Assembly: GCA_001593875.1 (NCBI GenBank) | Contig: LUCA01000009.1 | Span: forward strand, 1 to 13,025 | Length of the DNA stretch: 13,025 nucleotides | Direction of reading: 5' to 3' | From: Candidatus Bathyarchaeota archaeon B23 | GTDB taxonomy: Archaea > Thermoproteota > Bathyarchaeia > TCS64 > B23 | Shown here: positions 5,422-12,732 of the stretch, piece after piece | Layout of the letters: each line of letters opens with the position of its first letter | Numbering within the stretch: position 1 is the first letter of the stretch | Position numbers and translations under genes: made by a program | Notes under the pieces: generated by a model | Seen by the model: the letters and a program-made list of their open reading frames with translations, nothing else | Database searches by the model: none | Told to the model about the DNA's origin: nothing

Positions 5422-6378
5422 CCTGATGGGCTTCTCCAACTGGCTGAGTAGGACGACGGAGCTCGGCGGATGCTCGTCGACGATGCGGTAACCCGACGCC
5501 TCGGCGAGGGCCTCGGCGAAGCGTCTGATGTCGCTGTGCCAGGCCATCTCCTCGTAGCCGAAGCGGAGGCGGGCGTAGCCGACGCTCATCGCCGCCTTGG
5601 GCTCGATGTAGGTGGCGTTGGACAACTCCGCCAATCGAGCGTAGCCCTCGGGGCTGTGCATATTATACTTCGGCAGTAGCGTATGCCTCAAGACCGTCGG
5701 GCAGCTGAGGCTGTTGAGGAGCTCCAGGGTCTCCATCAGCCTCCTCCACCCACCCCCGACGAGGGGACGACAAGTCCTCCTATAGGTCTCCTCATCGGGG
5801 GCTGAGACGCTGACATAGAGCTGGGAGGGCTCGGGGTCGAGGTCGGCGATCACATCGGGCCTGAGGCCGTTGGTGACGATGAAGACGGTCTTGAAGCCGT
5901 GGTTGAAGTAGGCCTCCACGAGCTCCCCGAGCCGGGGGTAGAGCGTCGGCTCCCCCTCGAGGCTGATGGCCGCATGGATGGGTTCACGGGCCTCCAGATA
6001 CAGCTCCCTCGGCACCTTGGGGTTGCCGCCGAAGCCGCTGATGGCCCTCCTATGGGCCTCTATGGAGGACTCCACGATGAGATCGGGGTCGTCGGCCTCC
6101 TCCCGGGGGAGATGCATCTGATCCCAGGCGACGCCTATGTCCTCGGGCTTGGCCCTCCAGCAGTAGAGGCAGCTCTGGAGGCAGCGTCCCAGGCTGGGCG
6201 TCATCTGGAGGCATCGATGGCTGGGGACGCCGTAGAAGTGCTGCTTGTAGCAGTGCTCGACGCCGCCGGTGGTGAGGCTCTTCCTCACCCAGTGGCAGGT
6301 CTTCACGGCGCTGTGCCGGCCTACGAAGTGATAGCCCTGCCTAGCGTAGACCCGCCTCAGCTCCTCGGGGAGGGGCAT
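5413..6378 (-). CDS. taw1: tRNA-Phe 4-demethylwyosine synthase (radical SAM)
   Basis: A 321-residue archaeal-length Taw1/TYW1. It condenses pyruvate carbons onto N1-methylguanosine-37 of tRNA-Phe to form the tricyclic 4-demethylwyosine, the second step toward wybutosine-type bases. The radical-SAM cluster motif is C66-x3-C70-x2-C73. The second 4Fe-4S cluster typical of the family is matched by C28, C43 and C56, and K45, two residues after C43, matches the lysine proposed to bind pyruvate. Further hallmarks are SLEGEPTLYP, the VTNGLRPD strand and the C-terminal IEPKAAMSVG. Its start is 9 bases after the M32 peptidase stop on the same strand with no clear ribosome-binding site, so the two are probably cotranscribed. 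Its 3' end overlaps the permease gene. The upstream methylase Trm5 and downstream Taw2 are not in this window. Confidence 0.95.
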   Translation of the reverse strand: MPLPEELRRVYARQGYHFVGRHSAVKTCHWVRKSLTTGGVEHCYKQHFYGVPSHRCLQMTPSLGRCLQSCLYCWRAKPEDIGVAWDQMHLPREEADDPDLIVESSIEAHRRAISGFGGNPKVPRELYLEAREPIHAAISLEGEPTLYPRLGELVEAYFNHGFKTVFIVTNGLRPDVIADLDPEPSQLYVSVSAPDEETYRRTCRPLVGGGWRRLMETLELLNSLSCPTVLRHTLLPKYNMHSPEGYARLAELSNATYIEPKAAMSVGYARLRFGYEEMAWHSDIRRFAEALAEASGYRIVDEHPPSSVVLLSQLEKPIRLC

Positions 6379-6387
6379 ACGTAAAGA

Positions 6388-7920
6388 TTAGAAGCCGTAG
6401 AGCTTTGAATACTTCTCCTCCAGATATCGGAGGAAGGGGCTGACCCTCAGTGGGCTGCCCGTCGCCACCTCGATGAGCTCCGGTGGATCATAGAGGTTGC
6501 CGTACCTGTGGACGTGCATCCTCAGCCATTCACAGATCTCCCCGAAGTCCCCCGCCTCGATCTTCTCCCTCCAGTGGGGTAGCTCCCGCTGAATCGCCTC
6601 CAGGAGCTGGCCTCCGATGAGGTTTCCGAGGGCGTAGCTGGGGAAATACCCGTAGCTGCCGCTGGACCAGTGGATGTCCTGCATCACCCCCTCGGAGGGG
6701 TGCTGGATCTCGACGCCGAGATACTTCTCATAGCGTTCATTCCACACCTGGGGGAGCTCGTCGACGTCGACGCGATCCTCGAAGAGGGCCTTCTCCAACT
6801 CGAAGCGGATGATGATGTGGAGACCATAGGTCACCTCGTCGGCGTCCACCCGGATCTTACCCGGCTTCACCACGTTCACAGCCCTGACGAAGTCTTGGAG
6901 CTCCACGTCGTCGAGGACGCCGACCAGCTCCCTAAGCCTGGGGTAGAAGCGGCTCCAGAACTCGTGGCTGCGGCCTACGATGTTCTCAACGAATCTCGAC
7001 TGGGACTCGTGGAAGCCCATGGAGCAGGCATCGCCGACGGGTTGATACCTCCACTCCTCGGGGAGATTGCCGTCGTAGAGGGCATGGCCGCACTCGTGGA
7101 GGACGGAGAAGACGCTCTTGTAGAAGGAGTCCTCATAGTAGTGGGTCGTGATCCTGATGTCTCCGTAGTAGCCGCTGGTGAAGGGGTGCTCAGACTCGTC
7201 GATGCGGCCCCAAGCCCTCCCTGAGGAGATGTCGTAGCCGACGAACTCGGCCAGGGCCCTGGAGACCCGCCTCTGGGCCTCCAGGGGGACGAGTCTATGG
7301 AGGAAGGAGGTGTCGGGCTGTTCGGAGGAGAGGCATTTGTCGATGAGCTTGACGAGGCCGCTCCTGAGTTCGGTGAACACCCGGTCGATCTCCTCAGCCG
7401 TCATCTTCGGCTCGTAGATGTCGATGAGGGCGTCGTAGGGGATCCTCGTCTCCTTCACCTCCATCAGCAGCTCGGCGGCCTTCTTCCTCAGCTCCAGCAG
7501 CTTCCCCAGCTCAGGCTTGAAGGGCTCGTAATCCCTCGCAGCCTTAGCCTTCTCCCAGACGCTGACGGTGATGGCCCTCTGTTTGGCGGTCTCAGCTACC
7601 AGCTCCTCTGGGAGGGCCGTCGCCTCGTCGTAGGTCTTCTTCACCAGCTCCACGTTCCGCCTCTCAACCTGGCTGAGGGATTCAAAGCCGGGGTGCCCCA
7701 TGATCTCCTTCAACAGCTTCCCGATCTCGGGGTCCGTCGCCATCCTATGGCGGAGGCGCTCCAGCAGGGCCAACTGCTCGCTCCTCAGCGAGACGCCGGC
7801 TGGGGGCATCATGGTTCTCATATCCCAGCGGAGAAGGCCTGCGGCGGTCTGGAGGACTATGAAGCTCTTGACCCTCTCCATCAACCTCCCATAGGCTGAG
7901 GTGAGAGACTCCATCGACAT
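6388..7920 (-). CDS. M32-family metallocarboxypeptidase (carboxypeptidase Taq type)
   Basis: A 510-residue thermophilic-type zinc carboxypeptidase that removes C-terminal residues from peptides in the cytosol. All M32 signatures are visible: HPF (245-247), DIRITT (254-259), the zinc/catalytic HECGH (275-279), HESQSR (304-309), the KIRVDADEVTYGLH segment near 355-368, and MQDIHW (413-418) followed by the YFPSYALGN block. The length equals the family norm and no signal peptide is present. The ATG at 7920 lies 27 bases from the centre of a TATA-like box at 7944-7950, so the message is probably leaderless. Taw1 follows after 9 bases. The HD-domain gene lies 42 bases upstream on the same strand but the promoter in that gap suggests separate transcription. 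Confidence 0.95.
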   Translation of the reverse strand: MSMESLTSAYGRLMERVKSFIVLQTAAGLLRWDMRTMMPPAGVSLRSEQLALLERLRHRMATDPEIGKLLKEIMGHPGFESLSQVERRNVELVKKTYDEATALPEELVAETAKQRAITVSVWEKAKAARDYEPFKPELGKLLELRKKAAELLMEVKETRIPYDALIDIYEPKMTAEEIDRVFTELRSGLVKLIDKCLSSEQPDTSFLHRLVPLEAQRRVSRALAEFVGYDISSGRAWGRIDESEHPFTSGYYGDIRITTHYYEDSFYKSVFSVLHECGHALYDGNLPEEWRYQPVGDACSMGFHESQSRFVENIVGRSHEFWSRFYPRLRELVGVLDDVELQDFVRAVNVVKPGKIRVDADEVTYGLHIIIRFELEKALFEDRVDVDELPQVWNERYEKYLGVEIQHPSEGVMQDIHWSSGSYGYFPSYALGNLIGGQLLEAIQRELPHWREKIEAGDFGEICEWLRMHVHRYGNLYDPPELIEVATGSPLRVSPFLRYLEEKYSKLYGF

Positions 7921-7943
7921 ACAGGTTGAAAGGGATGAGAGAT

Positions 7944-7950
7944 GATATAA
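7944..7950 (-). promoter_or_regulatory. TATA box for a leaderless M32 peptidase message
   Basis: On the minus strand it reads TTATATC in the 42-base gap between the HD gene and the peptidase gene. Its centre is 27 bases from the first base of the ATG at 7920, the exact spacing expected when transcription begins at the start codon. Confidence 0.6.
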
Positions 7951-7962
7951 CGATTTCTAGGC

Positions 7963-8550
7963 TCAGACCCTCAACTCCAGCTCCGCCCTCAAACGCCCCA
8001 GGAAGGCCTCCAGGAAGCGGAGGCGATCTTCGGCTATTCCCCTCGCCTCCTCCGTATGGAGGGGACGTTTATACTTCCGCAGGATCGCCTCCAGGACCCC
8101 GGGAGCCTCGGAGACGTCGCCGGAGTACTCCCCCTCCACCAGCGCCCTGAGGACCCCCCTCAGGAGGCCGATGGCGCCGAGGTAGTCGAGGAAGTCGGCG
8201 TCATAGAGTATCTCAGCCTCAGGCGTCTGGGGATCGGGGCCGCCGTAACGGCTATGCGCCCTGATACAGTGGGCGACGGCCTCCACGATCTCCTCTCCAT
8301 AGCCCAACTCCCTCAGGAGCTCTACAGCCATCTCGGCGCTCACATCGTAATGCCTCAGCCTTCCAGACTCGGGGATGGAGACGTCGTGTAGGAGCCCCGC
8401 CAGCCTCAGCACCTCCAGGTCTACGTCTCTATCCTCGGCGAGGCGTTCACACCACCTCAAAACCCTGAGGGAGTGATCCAAGCCGGAGACCCTCTCCCCC
8501 CGGAGACGCTCCTGGACGTATCTCAGAACCCTCCCATCTACGCCCTCCAT
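7963..8550 (-). CDS. HD-domain phosphohydrolase
   Basis: A 195-residue soluble protein with the HD-superfamily metal motif: H26 (in LDHSLRV), H55-D56 (in AGLLHDV) and D117 or D119 (in LYDADFLDYLG), with H94 and H99 (AVAHCIRAHSR) at the positions of the extra ligands in two-metal members. These proteins hydrolyse phosphoester bonds of nucleotides or related small molecules; the closest everyday label is a YedJ/metal-dependent phosphohydrolase type. After the HD core come acidic and basic helices without a second domain. The ATG at 8550 lies about 29 bases from a TATA box shared with the divergent dehydratase gene. The substrate is unknown. Confidence 0.88.
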   Translation of the reverse strand: MEGVDGRVLRYVQERLRGERVSGLDHSLRVLRWCERLAEDRDVDLEVLRLAGLLHDVSIPESGRLRHYDVSAEMAVELLRELGYGEEIVEAVAHCIRAHSRYGGPDPQTPEAEILYDADFLDYLGAIGLLRGVLRALVEGEYSGDVSEAPGVLEAILRKYKRPLHTEEARGIAEDRLRFLEAFLGRLRAELELRV

Positions 8551-8573
8551 CTCGTAGAGGGTTAAGGGGTGAG

Positions 8574-8583
8574 AGCTATAAGG
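8574..8583. promoter_or_regulatory. Shared TATA element between divergent HD and dehydratase genes
   Basis: AGCTATAAGG reads as a TATA box on both strands (CTATAAGG plus, CCTTATAG minus). Its centre is 28 bases before the ATG at 8607 and 29 bases before the ATG at 8550. Both distances fit leaderless transcription. The whole divergent spacer is only 56 bases and contains no other equally good box, apart from a weaker TTAA at 8562-8565. Confidence 0.5.
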
Positions 8584-8606
8584 TTGAGGGGGAATCCTTA
8601 TCCGAT

Positions 8607-9575
8607 ATGTGGGAGTGGCCTACCTTCCTAGATGTCTTGGAGGCGAGGAGGCGTATAGCCCCCTATCTCCAGAGGACTCCGCTACGCCATTACCACAGCC
8701 TCTCAAGGCTGCTGGGCTGCGAGGTCTATGTGAAGCATGAGGAGACTCAGCCGACGGGGGCCTTCAAGGTGAGGGGGGGCATCAACCTCATCTCCCAGCT
8801 CTCCCCCGGGGAGCGGGAGCGGGGCGTCATAACGGCTTCAACCGGCAATCATGGTCAGTCCATCGCCTACGCCTCCAGGCTCTTCGGCGTGAAGGCCGTC
8901 ATCTGCGTCCCCGAGGGGGCGAACCCCGACAAGGTGGAGGCCATCAGGAGCCTGGGGGCCGAGATCGTGGAGTGGGGGAGGGATTTTGAGGAGGCGAAGG
9001 GGAACGCTGAACGGCTGGCGGAGGAGAGGGGTTATAGGTATATCCACAGCGGCAACGAGCCGCATCTCATAGCGGGCGTCGGAACCATCGGCTTGGAGAT
9101 CATCGAGGAGCTCCCCGATGTGGAGGCGATCATCGTCCCCGTGGGCGGCGGCTCAGGGGCCTCGGGCATCAGCATCGCCGTGAAGACCGTCAACCCCGAG
9201 GTGGAGGTGATCGCCGTCCAATCTGAGGGGGCTCCCAGCGTCTACCTCAGCTGGAGGAGGGGGAGCATCGTCGAGACGGAGAGCGCCGAGACCTTCGCCG
9301 ACGGCCTGGCAACCCGCAGGGCCTTCGAGCTCCCCCTGGAGATCATGAGGGAGAAGCTCGACGACTTCATCCTCGTCTCAGACGACGAGATAAGGGAGGC
9401 GATCAGGCTGTATGTGGAGAGGGCCCACGTCATCGCCGAGGGCGCCGGGGCGGCGCCCCTGGCGGCGGCCATGAAGATGAGGGAGAGGTTGAAGGGCAGG
9501 AGGGTGGTCCTCGACCTGTCGGGTAAAAACCTAACGGCTGAGGAGCTTAGGGGAATCCTCTGTAGAGGTGTATAG
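8607..9575 (+). CDS. PLP-dependent threonine/serine ammonia-lyase-like enzyme (fold type II)
   Basis: A 322-residue catabolic-size enzyme without an ACT regulatory domain, related to threonine dehydratase and serine racemase. The PLP lysine is K54 in TGAFKVRGG, the substrate loop is STGNHGQ (78-84), and the phosphate-binding loop is GGGSG (180-184). The family's closing S-G-G-N, whose serine meets the pyridine nitrogen, is SGKN here (LDLSGKNLT). The likely reaction is L-threonine (or L-serine) to 2-oxobutyrate (or pyruvate) plus ammonia; racemase or 3-hydroxyaspartate activity cannot be excluded. The ATG is probably leaderless from the TATA box at 8577-8581. The translin gene starts directly at its stop codon (TAG-GTG), so they form an operon. 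Confidence 0.9.
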   Translation: MWEWPTFLDVLEARRRIAPYLQRTPLRHYHSLSRLLGCEVYVKHEETQPTGAFKVRGGINLISQLSPGERERGVITASTGNHGQSIAYASRLFGVKAVICVPEGANPDKVEAIRSLGAEIVEWGRDFEEAKGNAERLAEERGYRYIHSGNEPHLIAGVGTIGLEIIEELPDVEAIIVPVGGGSGASGISIAVKTVNPEVEVIAVQSEGAPSVYLSWRRGSIVETESAETFADGLATRRAFELPLEIMREKLDDFILVSDDEIREAIRLYVERAHVIAEGAGAAPLAAAMKMRERLKGRRVVLDLSGKNLTAEELRGILCRGV

Positions 9576-10250
9576 GTGGTGGCCTCTCATAGCGGGAGAG
9601 AGCTCCGCCCCCTCGATGAGGGGGGGTTGAAGGAGATCGTCGAGGGGATCGCTGAGAGGCTGAGGGGGGAGGAGGAGGCGAGGAGGGAGGCCCTGGAGCT
9701 GGCCAGGAGGGCGAGGGTGCTATCCAAGACGGCTATCCTCCTCATCCACAGCGGCGACCTCGAACTGGCTGAGGAGAGGCTGCTGGAGGCTGGGAGGCTG
9801 CTGGAGGCCTCGGCCTCCATCGCCAAGGCTAGGTGGCTCCGCATCGATGAGTTGGGGGCGGCCCAGGAGGAGCATGCGGAGGGGAGGATACTCCTATCCC
9901 TGATGAGGGGGGAGGGGTTTCCAACGCCGGAGGAGTTGGGCGTGAAGCCCTCCAGATATCTGCTGGGCCTGGCGGACGTCATCGGGGAGCTGAGGAGGGA
10001 GGCGGTGGAGGCCCTGAGGGTCGGCGACCTATCGAGGGCGGAGGAGATGCTGGAGCTGATGGAGCGCATCTACCTGACGCTCGCCTCAGCGGAGGAGGCC
10101 TCGGTGCTTTTGAAGGGGTTGAGGCGGAAGCTCGACGTGGGGCGCAGCGTCATAGAGGGGACGAGGGGTCAGGTGGCTGAGGAGAGGGGGAGGAGACGCC
10201 TCATCGACGCCTTGAGGGACCTGGAGGGGAGAGTTGGGGAGCCCCCCTAA
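9576..10250 (+). CDS. Archaeal translin-family RNA-binding/nuclease protein
   Basis: A 224-residue all-helical protein matching archaeal translin. Key segments are RARVLSKTAILLIHSGDLELA (48-66 region), the acidic QEEHAEG (97-103), then LGVKPSRYLLGLADVIGELRR (121-141) and GLRRKLDVGR (181-190). In the eukaryotic TRAX subunit of C3PO, two glutamates on one helix and a D-x3-E pair form the nuclease site; here E98/E99/E102 and D134/E138 are good counterparts, so an active RNase is plausible. Translins form octameric barrels that enclose RNA. The GTG start follows the upstream TAG without a gap, with AGAGGTG nearby as ribosome-binding site. The C-terminal ~25 residues (EERGRRRLIDAL onward) extend a little past the usual archaeal end. 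Co-transcribed with the dehydratase. Confidence 0.88.
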   Translation: MVASHSGRELRPLDEGGLKEIVEGIAERLRGEEEARREALELARRARVLSKTAILLIHSGDLELAEERLLEAGRLLEASASIAKARWLRIDELGAAQEEHAEGRILLSLMRGEGFPTPEELGVKPSRYLLGLADVIGELRREAVEALRVGDLSRAEEMLELMERIYLTLASAEEASVLLKGLRRKLDVGRSVIEGTRGQVAEERGRRRLIDALRDLEGRVGEPP

Positions 10251-10293
10251 CCCCTCAGACCATCACCCTTATCACCCACCAAGGCGATCACTA

Positions 10294-10641
10294 ATGGGAT
10301 TGATAATCGACTGGGAGAGATTCAGGAAGCTCTTCCCCCACCTGGCTGAGGAGATGGAGAGGGGCGTCGCCAGGGTCTCCATAGAGGCCTTCAGGGTCGA
10401 CCCCGAGGAGGGGGAGCGCCTAGCTCGGGGTGATCCCTGGGCGGGCTATAACCCCGATGTCATCGACTTCCTCCGCCGATGCGATAGGGTGGAGGAGGCT
10501 GAGGAGATCATCGACTACCTGGAGCGCCGAGGCGAGATCACGTCGGAGAGGGCTGAGAGGCTGAGGAGGCAGCTGAGGGAGAGGGGGCTGAGGAGCTTCG
10601 GCGAGAAGAAGGAGCCGGGCTACTACCTCCGAAACCTCTAG
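10294..10641 (+). CDS. DUF2095-type archaeal conserved protein
   Basis: I place the start at the ATG at 10294 (115 residues), because the 20 residues encoded from 10234 are Pro/His-rich, overlap the translin gene and are unlike the family; a weak TATA-like TTATCA lies about 24 bases upstream. The body matches an archaea-only family of unknown function: DWERFRKLFPHLAEEM at the start, YNPDVIDFLRRCDRVEEAEE, IIDYLERRGEI, then RSFGEKKEPGYYL at the end. The protein is soluble, helical and charged. No catalytic motif is visible. It sits between translin and the GTPase on the same strand, a translation/RNA neighbourhood, which is the only functional hint. Confidence 0.85.
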   Translation: MGLIIDWERFRKLFPHLAEEMERGVARVSIEAFRVDPEEGERLARGDPWAGYNPDVIDFLRRCDRVEEAEEIIDYLERRGEITSERAERLRRQLRERGLRSFGEKKEPGYYLRNL

Positions 10642-10740
10642 GCTGACCCTTTTAGGCGAGGACAGACCTCCCTCCCGGACTCACCGCCTCGATGGGAGAG
10701 GACCTCAGCGACCGGCTTCTAGGAGGCAGATGGGGAAAGG

Positions 10741-10748
10741 GTTTAAGG
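10741..10748 (+). promoter_or_regulatory. TATA-like box inside the possible N-terminal extension of the GTPase
   Basis: GTTTAAGG is followed by a G-rich stretch and is centred about 32 bases before the TTG at 10776. If used, it would make the TTG the effective start and the upstream ATG (10692) non-coding. The competing box for the ATG, TTTTAGG near 10649, is weaker. Confidence 0.35.
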
Positions 10749-10775
10749 CTGGGGGGCAAACCTCTATCGGTATCC

Positions 10776-11990
10776 TTGCCGCCGCTGGTGGGCCTGGTGG
10801 GTAAGCCCAACGTGGGGAAGAGCACCTTCTTCTCCGCCGCCACCCTCAAGATCGTTGAGATAGCCGAGTATCCCTTCACCACCATCGAGGCCAACAGGGG
10901 GGTGGCCTACCTGAGAACCCCCTGCGTCTGCCGGGAGCTCGGCGTCCAGGACAACCCCGTAAACAGCCTCTGCATCGACGGCGTCAGGCTGCTGCCCGTG
11001 GAGCTCATCGACTGCCCAGGCCTCATCAGGGGAGCCCACAGGGGGAGGGGGCTGGGAAACCGCTTCCTCGACGAGGTCCGAAGGGCCGACGCCCTCATAG
11101 TCCTCTGCGACGCTGCGGGGATGACCGATGGGGATGGGAGGCCCGTCCCGCCGGGGAGCCACGACCCCCTGGACGACGTGAGGATGTTCGAGGAGGAGTT
11201 CGACCTCTGGCTTCTAGGCCTCCTGAGGAGGGATTGGGAGAGGATGGCTAAGAGGGCCGAGTCGGCGAGGGAGGAGATCAGTGGACACCTGGAGGTGAGG
11301 CTCTCAGGCCTGAAGATCACCCGGGAACACATCCTAGAGGCCGTCGACCGCCTCGGCCTAGACCCCTACAAGGCGAGGAACTGGAGGGACGAAGAGCTGC
11401 TGAACTTCGCTGGGGAGCTGAGGAGGATATCGAAGCCCCTCATCGTCGCCGCCAACAAGGCCGACAGGGATGAGGCCGTGGAGAACATGGAGAGGCTGAG
11501 GGAAGCCGGCTACAGGGTGGTGCCCACCTCCGCCGAGGCGGAGCTGGCCCTAAGGAGAGCTGCCCAGGCAGAGGTCGTCAGGTATACGCCGGGGGACACC
11601 GACTTCGAGATCACCGAGCCAGATAGGCTGACGGGGAGGCAGAGGCGGGCTCTGGAGATGATCAGGGAGAGGGTGTTGAGGCGATGGGGCTCAACGGGGG
11701 TTCAGCAGACCCTGAACGACGCCTTCTTCCAGCTCCTCGACATGATCCCGGTTTACCCCGTGGAGGACGCCGAGCGATACACGGATCACCAGGGCCGGGT
11801 GCTCCCCGACTGCTACCTGGTGAGGAGGGGGACGACGGCCAAGGAGTTCGCAGCCCTCATCCACACGGAGCTGGCTGAGAGCTTCATCTACGCCGTAGAC
11901 GCCAGAACCAAGAGGAGACTCGGCGAGGACTACCTCCTCCAGGGCGGAGACGTCATCAAGATCGTGGCCGCCAAGGCCAGGAGGGCCTAA
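10776..11990 (+). CDS. YchF/Obg-like archaeal GTPase with C-terminal TGS domain
   Basis: From a TTG at 10776 the protein is 404 residues and begins MPPLVGLVGKPNVGKST, as archaeal homologues do. An in-frame ATG at 10692 would add 28 Gly/Arg-rich residues not typical of the family. The GTPase motifs are P-loop GKPNVGKST (9-17), DCPGL (79-83), NKAD (227-230) and TSAE (251-254). The DCPGL is a variant of the usual DxAGL. The insert between switch regions has C50-x-C52 and C66. The TGS fold covers about 322-400 (RGTTAKEFAALIH, LLQGGDVIKI). These proteins bind ATP or GTP and are linked to ribosomes and tRNA; the exact role in archaea is unclear. The gene overlaps the convergent glycosyltransferase by 4 bases. 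Confidence 0.92.
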   Translation: MPPLVGLVGKPNVGKSTFFSAATLKIVEIAEYPFTTIEANRGVAYLRTPCVCRELGVQDNPVNSLCIDGVRLLPVELIDCPGLIRGAHRGRGLGNRFLDEVRRADALIVLCDAAGMTDGDGRPVPPGSHDPLDDVRMFEEEFDLWLLGLLRRDWERMAKRAESAREEISGHLEVRLSGLKITREHILEAVDRLGLDPYKARNWRDEELLNFAGELRRISKPLIVAANKADRDEAVENMERLREAGYRVVPTSAEAELALRRAAQAEVVRYTPGDTDFEITEPDRLTGRQRRALEMIRERVLRRWGSTGVQQTLNDAFFQLLDMIPVYPVEDAERYTDHQGRVLPDCYLVRRGTTAKEFAALIHTELAESFIYAVDARTKRRLGEDYLLQGGDVIKIVAAKARRA

Positions 11991-12700
11991 AGCAGGTCCT
12001 CGTAGGGCTCCGTCACCCGATCTAGGAGGTAATACTCAGCCAGATAGCGGAGATATCTCGCGATGTATCCGCGGTAGGTCCACCTCCGCAGGCGGCGGGG
12101 AGAGGTCCAGAGGAGGGGGTGGGAGACGTAGATGTATCGCCCTAGATGCCTGGCCCTCAGGGCTAGGTCCAGGTCCTCGCAGGCGTAGAGGTCCTCCCGG
12201 AAGCCGCCGACCTTCTCGAAGCAGCTCCTCCGGTAGCAGGGGCAGGAGAAGTAGCTGAACTCGTAGACGCCTAGGAGGTTTGAGAACCTCCGCGCGACGT
12301 TGTTCAGCTCATACATCAACCTCTCCAGGGGGCGACCCTTCAGGGGGAGAACCCTGCAGAGGACGGCTGCCACCGAGGGGTCCTGGAGGTAGACCTCGAA
12401 GACCTCCAGGCAGCGGGGGCCCATCACCATGTCGGCGTCTAGGAAGAAGAGGAGGTCTCCTCTGGACCTCCTCGCCCCCAGGTTCTTCGCATATGCGACA
12501 TCGTGGGGCCTCCTCTTCTCCGCCTCCAACACCTTGAACCCGTAGCTCTCAGCCACCTCCAGGGTTCCGTCGTCGCTGCCGCCGTCGACGATGAGGACCT
12601 CATACTCCCCGTAGGTCTGCTGGGTGACGGAGTGGAGGCAGGCCTCCAGGTTCTCCTCCTCGTTGAGGGTGGGTATGATGATGGAGAAGAGGCTCCCCAT
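11987..12700 (-). CDS. Family 2 glycosyltransferase
   Basis: A 237-residue GT-A fold enzyme that transfers a sugar from a nucleotide donor. It shows SIIIPTLNEEENL at the N-terminus, the nucleotide-binding DGGSDDGT (39-46), the metal-binding DAD (88-90), the acceptor-side GGFRED and CEDLDL (174-179), and an RRW near 205-207. No transmembrane helix is present, so it probably works at the inner face of the membrane on a lipid-linked acceptor, as in archaeal N-glycan or polar-lipid synthesis; acceptor and donor are unknown. A strong GGAGGG lies a few bases before the ATG. It follows L15e by 32 bases on the same strand and may be read from the ribosomal-protein promoter. An unusual run of Cys (152-160, SCPCYRRSC) is of unknown meaning. 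Confidence 0.92.
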   Translation of the reverse strand: MGSLFSIIIPTLNEEENLEACLHSVTQQTYGEYEVLIVDGGSDDGTLEVAESYGFKVLEAEKRRPHDVAYAKNLGARRSRGDLLFFLDADMVMGPRCLEVFEVYLQDPSVAAVLCRVLPLKGRPLERLMYELNNVARRFSNLLGVYEFSYFSCPCYRRSCFEKVGGFREDLYACEDLDLALRARHLGRYIYVSHPLLWTSPRRLRRWTYRGYIARYLRYLAEYYLLDRVTEPYEDLL

Positions 12701-12732
12701 GGAGAACCCTCCAGGCGGCCTCCCTACGAGAA

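Noticed and set aside
5899..6384. Plus-strand open frame opposite Taw1
   Set aside because: Antisense to the cysteine-rich Taw1 coding region; no domain and no promoter.
6670..7899. Two plus-strand open frames of about 185-200 codons opposite the M32 peptidase
   Set aside because: The peptidase has every catalytic motif in frame; the antisense products are Leu/Val/Glu-rich composition shadows without any motif.
9600..10240. Purine-rich GAGGAGG repetition through the translin and GTPase genes as a tandem repeat array
   Set aside because: It is produced by Glu/Arg codons (GAG, AGG) in helical proteins, with no fixed period.
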